Counted from the first letter of the stretch, positions 8,101 through 16,408 are shown. The stretch is 28,414 bases of DNA from Deltaproteobacteria bacterium (GCA_019308525.1 JAFDIC010000007.1:1-28414), one strand, 5' to 3'. Program-made: numbers and translations. The notes: generated by a model from the sequence alone, not told the origin.

Positions 8101-10079
8101 CCATGGTGGTTATCCTTGCATTTTTCATCATAGGCCTTTCCTTCATAGTGACCCTGATCATCTTCTTTCGATTCGAAGAGGAGATAATGAGGCTTCAGAG
8201 CAGGGCCAGACATATGAAGATCGGCGAAGTAAACAAGTGGAAGGCCTTCGGTGCAGCTTTTCTTTTGGGTGTGAGCAATTTACGGAGACGGAGAATCAGA
8301 ACCATACTTACCTGCACCACCCTCATAATCCTTACCTTCACTATCATGAGTTTTACTTCCGTAAAGAGCATTCGACATCACACCAGGATATTGTACAAGG
8401 ATAGTTCCCCATACAAGGGGTTTCTTCTCAAGAATATGAACTGGGTTGACATACCCAGGGAGTCCCTGAGCGTCCTGGTGAGCACCTTCGGACGCAAGGG
8501 CCTTCTTGCGCCCAGGGGCTGGTTGGAGTCATTTGACCGAACCCGTCCGGTCCGCGTCCCGGTTCACTACAAGGGAAAATACGGCGAGGCCCAGGGAATA
8601 GTCGGATTGACCCCTGACGAGGCAAAGGTCACGGGAGTAGACAGTATTCTTGTAAGCGGCAGGTGGTTCAATGAAGATGACCGCTATTCAGTCCTCCTGC
8701 CTGAACGAATGGCTAAGAGGCTGGGCATTCATATGGGAAACCTGGAAGATGCCGTAGTATCCCTGTGGGGCATGCCCTTTAAGGTAGCCGGGGTGTTTGT
8801 GGGCAAGAAACTCCAAGAAAAGCGTGACCTTGATGGGGAACCCTTGACCCCTGTCACCTTTCCCAACGAAGAGGGCCTGAAAATCACGGAAGAAGAACTG
8901 GAGGCCATGGAGTCCGGGGAGGATGTCAGGGTCCTTCAAGGAAGGTACCGGCACGTGGCCGGGGACTTGACCCTGGTTATCCCTTTCAAGACCCTGCTTG
9001 CAGCCGGCGGTAACCTAAAGAGTATCTCTGTTAGGCCTGCCCGGGGAGAAAGGATAGGGCAAATGGCACGGGATTTCGTTGATAGATTCGGCCTGACCAT
9101 ATTCAGCGGCGAAGAAGGGGGTACCTTCCTCTACCACGCGAGTGACAGGATGGGTTATAGCGGGGTTCCCAACATCATCATACCTTTGATCATCTCGGTC
9201 TTTATTGTTCTCAATACCATGATCAGCAGCGTGTATGAGAGGAAAAGTGAAATCGCGATATATACCTCAGTGGGTCTCGCTCCGTCTCACGTATCTTTCC
9301 TGTTTATTGCAGAGTCCTTGGCCTTTGCTGTTTTGAGTGTGGTCCTGGGCTACCTCCTGGCCCAGACTACCGCCGCCATCTTTTCCGGCACATCACTCTG
9401 GGCCGGCATAACGGTAAACTATTCCAGCCTGTCCGGTGTAGCGGCCATGATTTTGGTGATTCTGGTGGTATTGGCCTCGGTCGTGTATCCATCCAGGGTC
9501 GCCTCGCAAATCGCTATCCCCGACGTTACCAGATCCTGGAAACTCCCCGACGCAAAGGATAACACCCTGGAAATCCTTCTGCCGATCCAGTTGAAGTACA
9601 GTGAACACCGAGGAGTTGCGGGGTACGTTTACTCTTACCTGAAGGCCCACCAGAATGTTTCTCACGGGATATTCTCTACAGGGGATCTGAGCTTCGATTA
9701 CATGTGCCCTGTATTGAAGAAGAACAAAGACAGGAGCGAGGAATGCGCTGGGGGGAGCTGTTGTACTCGTAAGTGCATGGAGTTTCGAGCAAGGGTATGG
9801 CTGGCGCCCTTTGACTTCGGGATTACACAGATGGTTGACATAGAATTCTGTCCTGTCCCGGAAGATCCGGAATTCCTGGGGATAAAGGTGCGCCTTGTTA
9901 GAGAGGCAGGGGAAGCAAACACGTGGAGAAGGGTTAACAAGGCATTCCTTAACCAGCTAAGGAAGCAGTTGCTGATGTGGAGATCACTTGACGAGGAGGC
10001 CAGGAGTTTCTATGAGCGAGGTCTGGATGGTACGGAGGAAAAGGTGAAAGAAGGAGGAGTAGCACTTGCGTTCGCATAG
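5196..10079 (+). CDS. giant FtsX permease fused to PA and degenerate M28 peptidase ectodomain
   Basis: This 1627-residue protein begins with a signal anchor (about 17-36). Next come an M28-type N-terminal segment, a PA domain (about 128-215; GPLVYVGSGELEELDG...GAKALIYLD) and an M28 core (about 244-325), then a charged coiled-coil insertion (about 326-470), the rest of the M28 fold (SLHLSSHGDG, 481-490) and an unassigned extracytoplasmic region. Three TM helices (about 912-992), a TM1-like FtsX helix (about 1037-1057), a periplasmic loop and three C-terminal FtsX helices (about 1325-1436) follow. It ends in a cytoplasmic tail with a Cys cluster (1504, 1517, 1522, 1523, 1527). The usual M28 ligands are altered: the HxD His is Phe265, and the Glu-Glu pair is His312-Ala313 in ATAGHAQ, while Asp267 and Asp280 remain. 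It is probably a non-catalytic binding domain. TTG 5196 follows GGAGTGAAGG. Confidence 0.88.
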   Translation: MTIAPAWIRPLEKRLTQVALSFLAFYLFTGGSSAHSAGFTSGNFVRNIKTLSSYRDRSTGSEGFQKAAAYIKMRFSEMGFEETGSQLFSLPVRRHSGSILTIVGKDVSVPIRPMKLNLISPGGTPPEGVEGPLVYVGSGELEELDGKEISGSIVLMELDSGTNWLYVADLGAKALIYLDRGATPRIFFDDKMEMTPVQFPRFYMSEAEARELFGPFEQGSEGKAVHRVRISSGIKWEETTAENIYCLVPGTDPERSEELIIVEAFYDSGGLVFGESPGADEATGIATLLEIGRYLKANPPARSILLVATAGHAQTLAGMRELIWSIRVRSRDLRKLKKDLKKAQETSRKYLAVLREFPFQGGEDPVRDTLLLDAVRDRVKTEVDSISRRLMRLRLERRDEAKEEIIKALAAERLLLRRLSWRKTAAEVLPDENKALEKLIPMAMEDHEKILRDMRTQLKVLRSTRAFRSLVKARDLVAIISLHLSSHGDGIGAFNRGWLQWLKPTVNRVGAYSMIDQALRKEAVKVEKELGLPSLFKDTLRPSKKRTWESYFLDKPPLGGEVSALAGYLGLSLVTVNDARQWWGTPYDTAERIDWDFSSRQNALVCGLIKGLSEAETFAEGDRINNGFSTVTGEAKFLRHGELFADQPAPGSMILAYQGPSHFYTMTDSRGIFRLKGMSDKRHVYDKVIIEGYKFHPETGEAVWAIDKKLTGKAAYRVKMYRKSMRTKLIMFACKQTTVFNLLEPRTFRYMTKINVLDGRREAKPLRYWWSRIDTRRSVIATLCLEPGTPLKMILSDTVLRKKLILVNADPERPQGVGYMVDRWPIIDKTEYRIAKDMWTLLQPRIAKLEEHGIYNERISKLREEGISALVRAERALEEKRYSEFIVSSTRAWALAARVYDDVEKTQKDVLFGVLFYIALFVPFAFCMERFLFCYSNINKRIIAFSIILILLIALIYNVHPAFELAYSPMVVILAFFIIGLSFIVTLIIFFRFEEEIMRLQSRARHMKIGEVNKWKAFGAAFLLGVSNLRRRRIRTILTCTTLIILTFTIMSFTSVKSIRHHTRILYKDSSPYKGFLLKNMNWVDIPRESLSVLVSTFGRKGLLAPRGWLESFDRTRPVRVPVHYKGKYGEAQGIVGLTPDEAKVTGVDSILVSGRWFNEDDRYSVLLPERMAKRLGIHMGNLEDAVVSLWGMPFKVAGVFVGKKLQEKRDLDGEPLTPVTFPNEEGLKITEEELEAMESGEDVRVLQGRYRHVAGDLTLVIPFKTLLAAGGNLKSISVRPARGERIGQMARDFVDRFGLTIFSGEEGGTFLYHASDRMGYSGVPNIIIPLIISVFIVLNTMISSVYERKSEIAIYTSVGLAPSHVSFLFIAESLAFAVLSVVLGYLLAQTTAAIFSGTSLWAGITVNYSSLSGVAAMILVILVVLASVVYPSRVASQIAIPDVTRSWKLPDAKDNTLEILLPIQLKYSEHRGVAGYVYSYLKAHQNVSHGIFSTGDLSFDYMCPVLKKNKDRSEECAGGSCCTRKCMEFRARVWLAPFDFGITQMVDIEFCPVPEDPEFLGIKVRLVREAGEANTWRRVNKAFLNQLRKQLLMWRSLDEEARSFYERGLDGTEEKVKEGGVALAFA

Positions 10080-12129
10080 GGGGGAGACGGGGCGGAACAG
10101 GGATACCCAAGCTGATATCAACACAAGCGGAGAGCCAGGAGGGCGGGAGGCAAACAGAGATGGAATCAGGCCGAGGGCGGTGATATTGGGGCTGATCCTG
10201 GCCCTGGTTATCTGTAGCATAATACCCTTCAACAACGTATATCGACAATCCACCCCGTTGGGGGGCGGACACTTCCCCCTGGCCCCTTTCTTTGTGCTGC
10301 TATGGTTGACATTGATAGCGGCCGTGGTCGGAAGGGTCAAGAAAGGCACTCCCTGGCTCACAGGCAGAGAACTACTGCTGACCTGGATACTGATGGTCCT
10401 TGTATCCGGGATTGCTTACACCGGGCTGGCAAGGACATTTTTCATCAATCTCACGGCGCCTTATCATTTCGCCTCCGTTGAAAACCGCTGGGGAGAGGTG
10501 CTCCAACCCCTGCTCCCCGAGGCCCTCTACCCGCAGGATAGTTCGGCGATCGAGGGTATCTATGACGGAATCCCGGGAGGACGCCAGCTAGGATGGCTGA
10601 AGGTCCTGGGGAAAATACCGTGGGACGCCTGGCTTAGGCCCCTGCTTCTTTGGGGCGGGTTTATCCTTCTTTGTTACTTCGTAATGATATGCCTCATAAG
10701 TCTCCTGGCCAAACAGTGGCTTGATAACGAGAGGATGAATCTGCCCCTCTTGCAGGTGCCGGAGCTAATGGAGGAACACCTGGATCGAGGGGAACTGGGG
10801 CTTTTTTTCTCAAATCGGTTTCTTCTGGCTGGGCTCCTCATGCCGGTGACCCTGCATCTCATAAACGGGCTCAACTTTTATTTTCCGGCAGTTCCCCAAA
10901 TCCCCACGTTGATCCTGGCTGGACCCTATTTCCCCAAGTACGGACTATTCTCCGGCTTTCACAAGCTGAAGATATATATCTACCCGGCGTTCATAGGTTT
11001 CGCTTTCCTTACGTCAAAGCAGATCTCTTTTTCCTTCTGGGCCTTCTACATATTCGGAGGTCTCCTAATAGGCCTGCTGAGTGTCCTGGGGTACAATATC
11101 CCGGCGGCGTCCCTGGGTATTACCTTCGGCCCCGCGCTCTCGAGGCCGGAGGAGACTCAAATGATCGGTGCCTACGGGGTCTTCTTTTTCTTCATCCTGT
11201 GGTTGGCCCGGCATCACCTCTTGGATGTTGTGCTCCAGGCCTTTGGCCTGCGCAAGGGCGAGTACAGGGAAGGGGATTGGTTTTCCACGAGGTTTTCCTT
11301 TTGGGGGTTTACCCTTGGGCTCATCGGGATCGCCACCTGGATGCACTATTTCGGCGTTCCCCTGTTGGCCTCTTTCTTCGTGGCGGCCCTGTTCTTTATG
11401 GTCATGCTGGTGGCGAGCCGCGTCGTCTGCCAGGGAGGGGTGGCTTATTTTACCCTCACCGCTGCCCCACTGGACGGGCTTGTTGCTTTCTTTGGATCCC
11501 AGTTTTTCACCAGTATCGGCATCCTTATCGCTGGAGTTACACAGAAGGTCCTCTTTGTTGATCTCAGGGAATCACTTATGCCGTCGCTCGTGCATGCAAG
11601 AAAGATCACGGGAAGGATCAGGAACAGGGGTATGATAGTTGGTGGGATATCCATGACATTGATCCTTGGGGTGGCGATTTCTTTTCTCGCAATGCTGGCA
11701 CTCTGCTACAAGTTTGGGATGAGGGAGCTCCGACTGGATTGGGCCACCAGGACCACCCTGTCTGTCTACGATAATGTTTACTCCCTGATAGAGAGTCCTG
11801 TGCAAGCTGGCCACTGGGTGCTGGTTTTTACCGTAGCAGGGGCCCTCGTGATGCTCCTGCTCGTCACCTGCTACCATCGCTTCTACTGGTGGCCCATACA
11901 TCCCATAGGATACCTGACGGCTTACAGTTCAGCCATGAGGATTTTGTGGTTCAGCTTTTTCCTGGGATGGCTTTGCAATGCCCTGTGTATTCGATATGGA
12001 GGAGTTCTTCTCTTCAAGAGGCTGCGCCTTTTCTTTGTGGGCTTGATCATAGGTGATTTTTTGATGGGGGGGATATGGGCCATTATTGGCCTGTTCACTG
12101 GAGCGAGTTTCCAGATCTTGCCGGGATGA
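10066..12129 (+). CDS. DUF6785/DUF6784-like polytopic membrane protein
   Basis: This 687-residue protein has a polar N-terminal stretch (about 45 residues) and then about 14 hydrophobic helices. The N-terminal pattern (IPFNNVYRQSTPLGGGHFPLAPFFVLL, then GRELLLTWILMVLVSGIAYTGL and YHFASVENRW) matches the family I know as DUF6785, and the C-terminal half (RVVCQGGVAYFTL, YHRFYWWPIHPIGYL) the linked DUF6784; both are remotely OPT-transporter-like. No function is established for the family. It starts at TTG 10066 behind GAAGGAGGAG, overlapping the giant permease gene by 14 bases, so translation is coupled. An OPT-like gene follows. I infer a transport role in the same system; the substrate is unknown, with peptides or metal chelates possible by analogy. 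Confidence 0.8.
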   Translation: MRSHRGETGRNRDTQADINTSGEPGGREANRDGIRPRAVILGLILALVICSIIPFNNVYRQSTPLGGGHFPLAPFFVLLWLTLIAAVVGRVKKGTPWLTGRELLLTWILMVLVSGIAYTGLARTFFINLTAPYHFASVENRWGEVLQPLLPEALYPQDSSAIEGIYDGIPGGRQLGWLKVLGKIPWDAWLRPLLLWGGFILLCYFVMICLISLLAKQWLDNERMNLPLLQVPELMEEHLDRGELGLFFSNRFLLAGLLMPVTLHLINGLNFYFPAVPQIPTLILAGPYFPKYGLFSGFHKLKIYIYPAFIGFAFLTSKQISFSFWAFYIFGGLLIGLLSVLGYNIPAASLGITFGPALSRPEETQMIGAYGVFFFFILWLARHHLLDVVLQAFGLRKGEYREGDWFSTRFSFWGFTLGLIGIATWMHYFGVPLLASFFVAALFFMVMLVASRVVCQGGVAYFTLTAAPLDGLVAFFGSQFFTSIGILIAGVTQKVLFVDLRESLMPSLVHARKITGRIRNRGMIVGGISMTLILGVAISFLAMLALCYKFGMRELRLDWATRTTLSVYDNVYSLIESPVQAGHWVLVFTVAGALVMLLLVTCYHRFYWWPIHPIGYLTAYSSAMRILWFSFFLGWLCNALCIRYGGVLLFKRLRLFFVGLIIGDFLMGGIWAIIGLFTGASFQILPG

Positions 12130-12249
12130 TATGGTTCCTGGACGCTGACACTGAGGCTTCGTAAGAATCTCCATGTTAAACGGAAACCCCGGGTCTCTCG
12201 GGATTGGACTTTTTGCGAAGCTATCAACGGGATGCAAGGAATATGATAC

Positions 12250-14211
12250 ATGTATGAAGACAAGGAACTGGAAGAGTATAGAAATCTTTTAAAGACCCCT
12301 GATCACTTTGAAGAGGGCTTCGACTGGAAGACGATCGTAGGCGCTATCTTCATCGGCTTTCTCATGATGCCTGGGAGCATGTACCTCCAGTTGGTTATTG
12401 GGACCGGGATCGGCCCTGCCGCGCGCTGGGTGACAATCATACTTTTTGCCGAGATAGCCAAGCGCTCCTACACGGAACTCAAGCAACAAGAGATATTTCT
12501 CCTCTATTACATGGCAGGAGCGGCCCTGGCATCGCCCTTTCAGGGTTTCCTGTGGAACCAGTATTTGGTCCAGTCAGATGCGGCCAAGATGCTTGGAGTG
12601 GCGGAGTATATCCCCACCTGGGTAGCCCCAAGGGAGGGGTCCGAGGCGCTCATTGAGAGGACATTCTTTCACAGGGATTGGCTGATACCCATACTGTTTT
12701 TGGTTGGATCACAAATCATTCAAAGAATAGACCAGTTCGGCCTGGGATACGCCCTTTACCGGATCACCTCAGACGTAGAAAAACTCCCCTTTCCAATGGC
12801 ACCGGTCGCGGCGCTCGGGACAATGGCACTGGCCGAGTCCACCGAGGAAAAACAGAAAAGCTGGAAATGGCGGGTATTTTCCATCGGCGGGGTGATCGGT
12901 CTCCTATTTGGAAGCATATATGTCCTGCTTCCCACCGTTTCAGGCCTTGTCTTCAGCAAGGCCATACGTCTCATCCCCATCCCCTGGATCGAGCTCACCC
13001 GCCACACGGAAGGCGTACTGCCGGCGGTGGCCACGGGAATACAGTTAGACCTGGGGCTGCTGTTTGTGGGCATGGTTCTACCTTTTTGGGCGGTGATAGG
13101 GGGTTTCGTGGGACTGCTCATCACGGTCTTTGCCAATCCCGTCCTATACAAGCATGGTGTATTGCAGAGGTGGCACCAGGGCATGGGCACGGTGGATACG
13201 GTTTTTGCCAATAACTTCGACTTCTATATGAGCTTTGGTATCGGGCTTGGGCTTGCCATCGGCCTTATCGGGATCTGGTATGTGCTCAAGTCCTTCAAGA
13301 AGACCGGCCCGGGCCAACGGGGTACCTTGAAGGACCTGTTCCACCCTCCGCCGGGGAGGGGTGACTTCAATTTTTGGATCTCCATAGGGATCTACGTGTT
13401 TTCCACCACCTCTTACGTACTTCTCTGTGTTTGGCTTGTCCCCAACTTCCCCTGGATTTTTTTCCTGGGCTACGGATTCCTCTACACGCCCATAATCTCT
13501 TACATTACCGCGAGAATGGAAGGTATTGCGGGACAGTTCATCAGCCTGCCCCTTGTCCGGGAGGCCAGCTTCATTGCAGGTGCCAAGTTCTTCGGCTACC
13601 AGGGGATAGAGATCTGGTACGCTCCAATCCCCATACACAATTACGGGGAGGCAACTGTGAATTTCAGACAGATAGAGCTGACCGGTACCAGCATCCGTGG
13701 AATCATAAAGGCGGAGTTCGTGGTGTTTCCCGTGGTGATGGTGGCCAGCCTCCTCTTCTCCCAGTTCATCTGGCGCTTGGCTCCAATTCCTTCCAGCAGT
13801 TATCCCTACGCCCAGGAGCTATGGCACCTCCAGGCCTTGAATACCTTGTTGATGCAGACCTCGACGCTCGAGGGCAACTCCCTCTTTTTCCAGGCTTTGA
13901 AAGCGAGCTACGTCGCGTCAGGCCTTTTCTTCGGTCTCATTACCTATGGCATCCTTTCCGTGCTGGGGCTTCCCGTTCTCTTGATTTACGGTGTGGTCCG
14001 CGGCCTGGGTCAGACCACCCCCCACGGCCTCATCCTGGAGGTGATAGGAGCCTTGTTGGGGAGGTTTTTCTTTCTGAAGAGGTATGGTGCCATGTGGCGC
14101 CAGTATGCCCCTGTCCTGCTTGCCGGGTTTTCCTGCGGAATGGGTCTTACGGGTATGTTTGCCATGGGCGTGACCCTCATCCTGAAGTCCCTCACTCGCC
14201 TCGCTTACTAG
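12250..14211 (+). CDS. OPT-like (oligopeptide transporter superfamily) membrane protein
   Basis: This 653-residue polytopic protein has about 14-16 TM helices. It opens with a soluble acidic N-terminus (MYEDKELEEYRNLL), then WKTIVGAIFIGFLMMPGSMYLQLVIG. Later segments include LPFPMAPVAALGTMALAE, FANNFDFYMSFGIGLGLAIG and ITARMEGIAGQFISLPLVREASF. This organisation is like bacterial proteins annotated 'peptide transporter' or OPT-like, which commonly sit beside DUF6785 genes. AAGGAA lies about 10 bases before ATG 12250. The 120-base gap upstream holds only a short CCCG/CGGG stem, so it is probably cotranscribed with the DUF6785-like gene. The two may form a heteromeric transporter; that is inference, as is any link to peptide uptake. 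Confidence 0.8.
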   Translation: MYEDKELEEYRNLLKTPDHFEEGFDWKTIVGAIFIGFLMMPGSMYLQLVIGTGIGPAARWVTIILFAEIAKRSYTELKQQEIFLLYYMAGAALASPFQGFLWNQYLVQSDAAKMLGVAEYIPTWVAPREGSEALIERTFFHRDWLIPILFLVGSQIIQRIDQFGLGYALYRITSDVEKLPFPMAPVAALGTMALAESTEEKQKSWKWRVFSIGGVIGLLFGSIYVLLPTVSGLVFSKAIRLIPIPWIELTRHTEGVLPAVATGIQLDLGLLFVGMVLPFWAVIGGFVGLLITVFANPVLYKHGVLQRWHQGMGTVDTVFANNFDFYMSFGIGLGLAIGLIGIWYVLKSFKKTGPGQRGTLKDLFHPPPGRGDFNFWISIGIYVFSTTSYVLLCVWLVPNFPWIFFLGYGFLYTPIISYITARMEGIAGQFISLPLVREASFIAGAKFFGYQGIEIWYAPIPIHNYGEATVNFRQIELTGTSIRGIIKAEFVVFPVVMVASLLFSQFIWRLAPIPSSSYPYAQELWHLQALNTLLMQTSTLEGNSLFFQALKASYVASGLFFGLITYGILSVLGLPVLLIYGVVRGLGQTTPHGLILEVIGALLGRFFFLKRYGAMWRQYAPVLLAGFSCGMGLTGMFAMGVTLILKSLTRLAY

Positions 14212-14274
14212 GGCATTGGTATTGCCTTGTGATGGTAGCATTAGCCGTGTAGGGTTTTTTCACATACACTGGTA

Positions 14275-14303
14275 TTGAAATATGTGGGATTGGAGGATAA
14301 AAT
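14275..14303 (+). promoter_or_regulatory. sigma-70-type promoter for the 14354-16304 genes
   Basis: TTGAAA and TAAAAT, each one base from consensus, are separated by exactly 17 bases. Transcription would begin near 14310, giving a leader of about 45 bases before ATG 14354. This indicates the three downstream genes are a transcription unit separate from the transporter block. Confidence 0.6.
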
Positions 14304-14353
14304 AAAGCTCTTGAGATTGGCTACATACAACTCTTTGAGGAATTGGAGCGGTT

Positions 14354-14986
14354 ATGAAAAGACATCTGACATCATTAGGACTGGGCGCAATTATAGTCTT
14401 CTTCTTGTTGCCCGGTTGGTGCCTTGCCAGGGGGAGTGTTCCCCACGGCATTGCGGGCTTTGTGCTGGGGAGAAACATCGCTGAATACGAGGACAGGGTC
14501 CGGATGGAGACTTCTTTACCCATCCGGTATATGGAATACATACGGGAGGTTCAAATAAGGCCCCAGGTCGGCTTCAAGAGCGGGATCATCGCCTATGGCA
14601 CCTGCGCTGAACAGGGGAGAATAATAAGGATAAAGTTAAAGTATGCAGATTCTTCCAAGGGTTTCTACAAGAAGCTGCTGAAACTTTTTGAGGAAAGGTT
14701 TGGGGAGCCTTCCGAGTGGAGGGGGGATCCATTCCACGTGGTAATTGCATGGAAGTGGTCGTTCGTGGACGAGGAGAACAACAGGATAAGCCTTATCCTC
14801 CAGCACAATACCAAGGACGTGGAGGAAAAGATAGGAAACTCGGTAAAGATCAGCATGACCAACTTGCTGGAAGAGGAACTGAATTGCTACAGGAAGAAAC
14901 ACCCGGAATACAAGAAGCCCGTGAAGGGGAGGCAAGGGAGCATGAAATGGCGGAAGGAGGATATGGAACGATTCATCCCCCGCTAG
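14354..14986 (+). CDS. exported protein of unknown function
   Basis: This 210-residue protein starts with a clear signal peptide (MKRHLTSLGLGAIIVFFLLPGWCLA, cleavage predicted after the ALA-like LA/RG region). The mature part has alternating beta/helix content: HGIAGFVLGRNIAEYED, then REVQIRPQVGFKSGIIAYGTC, then KGFYKKLLKLFEERFGEPSEW and WKWSFVDEENNRISLILQHN. The pattern 'low-complexity signal, GFVLG, trace of IRIKLKYAD, FGEPSEW' resembles periplasmic proteins that gauge a ligand by a PASTA- or BamE-like fold, but I cannot assign a family. GGAGCGG precedes ATG 14354. It is the first gene after the promoter and lies 63 bases before the next gene. Confidence 0.7.
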   Translation: MKRHLTSLGLGAIIVFFLLPGWCLARGSVPHGIAGFVLGRNIAEYEDRVRMETSLPIRYMEYIREVQIRPQVGFKSGIIAYGTCAEQGRIIRIKLKYADSSKGFYKKLLKLFEERFGEPSEWRGDPFHVVIAWKWSFVDEENNRISLILQHNTKDVEEKIGNSVKISMTNLLEEELNCYRKKHPEYKKPVKGRQGSMKWRKEDMERFIPR

Positions 14987-15049
14987 GGGCCCATAGATCC
15001 GGTAGCGAATGTCTTCCTGCCCGTCCGGGTAAAGAGAGTTGCCTGCAAC

Positions 15050-15931
15050 ATGATATGGAAGGAATTGGCCTGGGATGGCGTCCGCTTTGTGATGCCCGCT
15101 GACTGGGACGCGGCAAAGTTGGGACCAGGCTACGTCATGCTGGAAAACGAATTCGGCCCCGTCATGGAGCTCCGCTCAAGGGCCATAAAAGGGGTATTCT
15201 CTCCCAGGGATCAACTGAAGAAACTAAGGTCGGCCCAGGACAAGCAATTGGGGGGCTTGATTCAGGAGATTGCGCTGCCGCAGGCATGGCGGGAGCCCTT
15301 GAAGCCTTTTAGGGCCTTTGGATTTTCTTGGAAAGGAGAAGGCCTCCGGGGCAAAGGCCTGGTCATATACTGCCCCACCTGCAAAAGAGTCACTGCCATT
15401 CAATTCTTTGAAAAGGGGAAGCCGGGCACAGGAGACGCCCTTTCAGCCCGTGTATTGGAATCCTTTCAAGACCACCGAACGGACAACCGGGTGCTGTGGG
15501 CGGTTTTCGACATACATGCCCTAGTTCCAAGTGCCTATAGGTTGACCAGGCACCGCTTTGAGCCCGGAGAGTTTGAGATGGTATTTTCCCGAAGGGTACA
15601 GAAAATCACCCTGCACAGGTGGGCCCCTGCGTCGGCCCTGATGGGTGAGGGTGGCCTTTTCGCCTTCCTGGAGAAGCTGCCCTATCTCCACAAGAAGAAA
15701 TTTCAAGAGATCCAGGCTCCGGAAATTGATGGCCTGGAGTGGAATGAGGAGCCTTGCTCAACCCTCTTCGGACGGGTCAGGTGGATAAGGAACCTAAAGC
15801 CCTCCCTGCGGCGTTTCAGGTTGTGGCACGTAGAGGAGAAGAATCGCATACTTGGGGTTGGTTACCAGGGAAGGGGAAATATTGAACCAGCGCTCTTTGA
15901 CCGGGTGTGCAAAGAATATGTATGCATTTAG
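15050..15931 (+). CDS. hypothetical protein, overlaps PqqD-like gene
   Basis: This 293-residue, apparently soluble protein has no signal peptide. It begins MIWKELAWDGVRFVMPADWDAAKL, a beta-rich opening like PsbP/DcrB/MOG1-type folds, with a second similar half after about 160 (VFDIHALVPSAYRLTRHRFEPGEFEMVFSR). This suggests two repeats of one fold. A CPTC motif sits mid-protein (IYCPTCKR). No catalytic motif is recognised. The weak leader before ATG 15050 (GTTGCCTGCAAC) makes the start less certain. It shares 14 bases with the downstream PqqD-like gene, so the two products are probably made together and may interact. Function is unknown. Confidence 0.65.
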   Translation: MIWKELAWDGVRFVMPADWDAAKLGPGYVMLENEFGPVMELRSRAIKGVFSPRDQLKKLRSAQDKQLGGLIQEIALPQAWREPLKPFRAFGFSWKGEGLRGKGLVIYCPTCKRVTAIQFFEKGKPGTGDALSARVLESFQDHRTDNRVLWAVFDIHALVPSAYRLTRHRFEPGEFEMVFSRRVQKITLHRWAPASALMGEGGLFAFLEKLPYLHKKKFQEIQAPEIDGLEWNEEPCSTLFGRVRWIRNLKPSLRRFRLWHVEEKNRILGVGYQGRGNIEPALFDRVCKEYVCI

Positions 15932-16304
15932 GAGAAAAAAGAAGGATGCTCCAGCGATAACCCGACCAGAAGCACTGGCAAGCATCCCCCTCAAGAATCC
16001 TCGGATCAAGGAGAAGCGGCTGGATACCGGAGAGGTCCTTCTGACTTACACTGTAAGTATACGTCCGTGGTTTGCAGGCCTGGTAAGAAGACTTGGCAGG
16101 GAAAGGGACATCCTGAAGACCAAAGAAATCCATCTGGACAGGCTGGGAACCACTGTATGGGACCTTATCAACGGCAACCGTTCAGTGCGCGCTATCGCGG
16201 TTGAGTTCTCCAAAAGCTACCGGCTGGAAAAAAGGGAGGCAGAAGTCTCTGTCACCCAGTTCCTCAGGGAACTGGGGAAGAGAGGCCTGATTGGCCTGAG
16301 GTGA
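15918..16304 (+). CDS. PqqD-like domain protein
   Basis: This is a 128-residue protein with a PqqD-type winged-helix fold. After a basic N-terminus (MYAFRRKKKD) come IPLKNPRIKEKRLDTGEVLLTY, the helix-turn KEIHLDRLGTTVWDLINGNRSVRAIA, and the closing FLRELGKRGLIGL. The family (PF05402) includes the RiPP recognition elements that hold precursor peptides for modifying enzymes, but also many stand-alone proteins of unknown role. No radical-SAM enzyme, precursor peptide or pqq gene is present in the window, so PQQ synthesis is unlikely. ATG 15918 overlaps the upstream stop; the longer TTG reading from 15852 lacks a ribosome site and family similarity. Confidence 0.75.
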   Translation: MYAFRRKKKDAPAITRPEALASIPLKNPRIKEKRLDTGEVLLTYTVSIRPWFAGLVRRLGRERDILKTKEIHLDRLGTTVWDLINGNRSVRAIAVEFSKSYRLEKREAEVSVTQFLRELGKRGLIGLR

Positions 16305-16358
16305 TAGACAGGTGAGACCAGGGGTTTGTCAGCGGATTTGATAAGTTTCCGGGGCAAG

Positions 16359-16388
16359 CCTCCCGGGCTGAGTGGAGGGTTTCTTTTA
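16359..16388 (+). terminator. possible intrinsic terminator after PqqD-like gene
   Basis: CCTCC and GGAGG form a 5-bp GC stem with a 10-base loop, followed by G then TTTCTTTT. An overlapping CCGGG/CCCGG stem could form instead. It sits 55 bases past the PqqD-like stop and before the convergent STAS gene. Confidence 0.4.
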
Positions 16389-16408
16389 TCCCGGACCTCT
16401 CTGGCACA

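Noticed and set aside
13374..14252. 292-codon open frame on the + strand
   Set aside because: It is an alternate frame fully inside the OPT-like gene, with low-complexity Pro/Arg/His-rich translation and no ribosome site.
15918..16304. PQQ biosynthesis gene pqqD
   Set aside because: No pqqA, B, C or E is present; the PqqD fold alone does not indicate PQQ synthesis.
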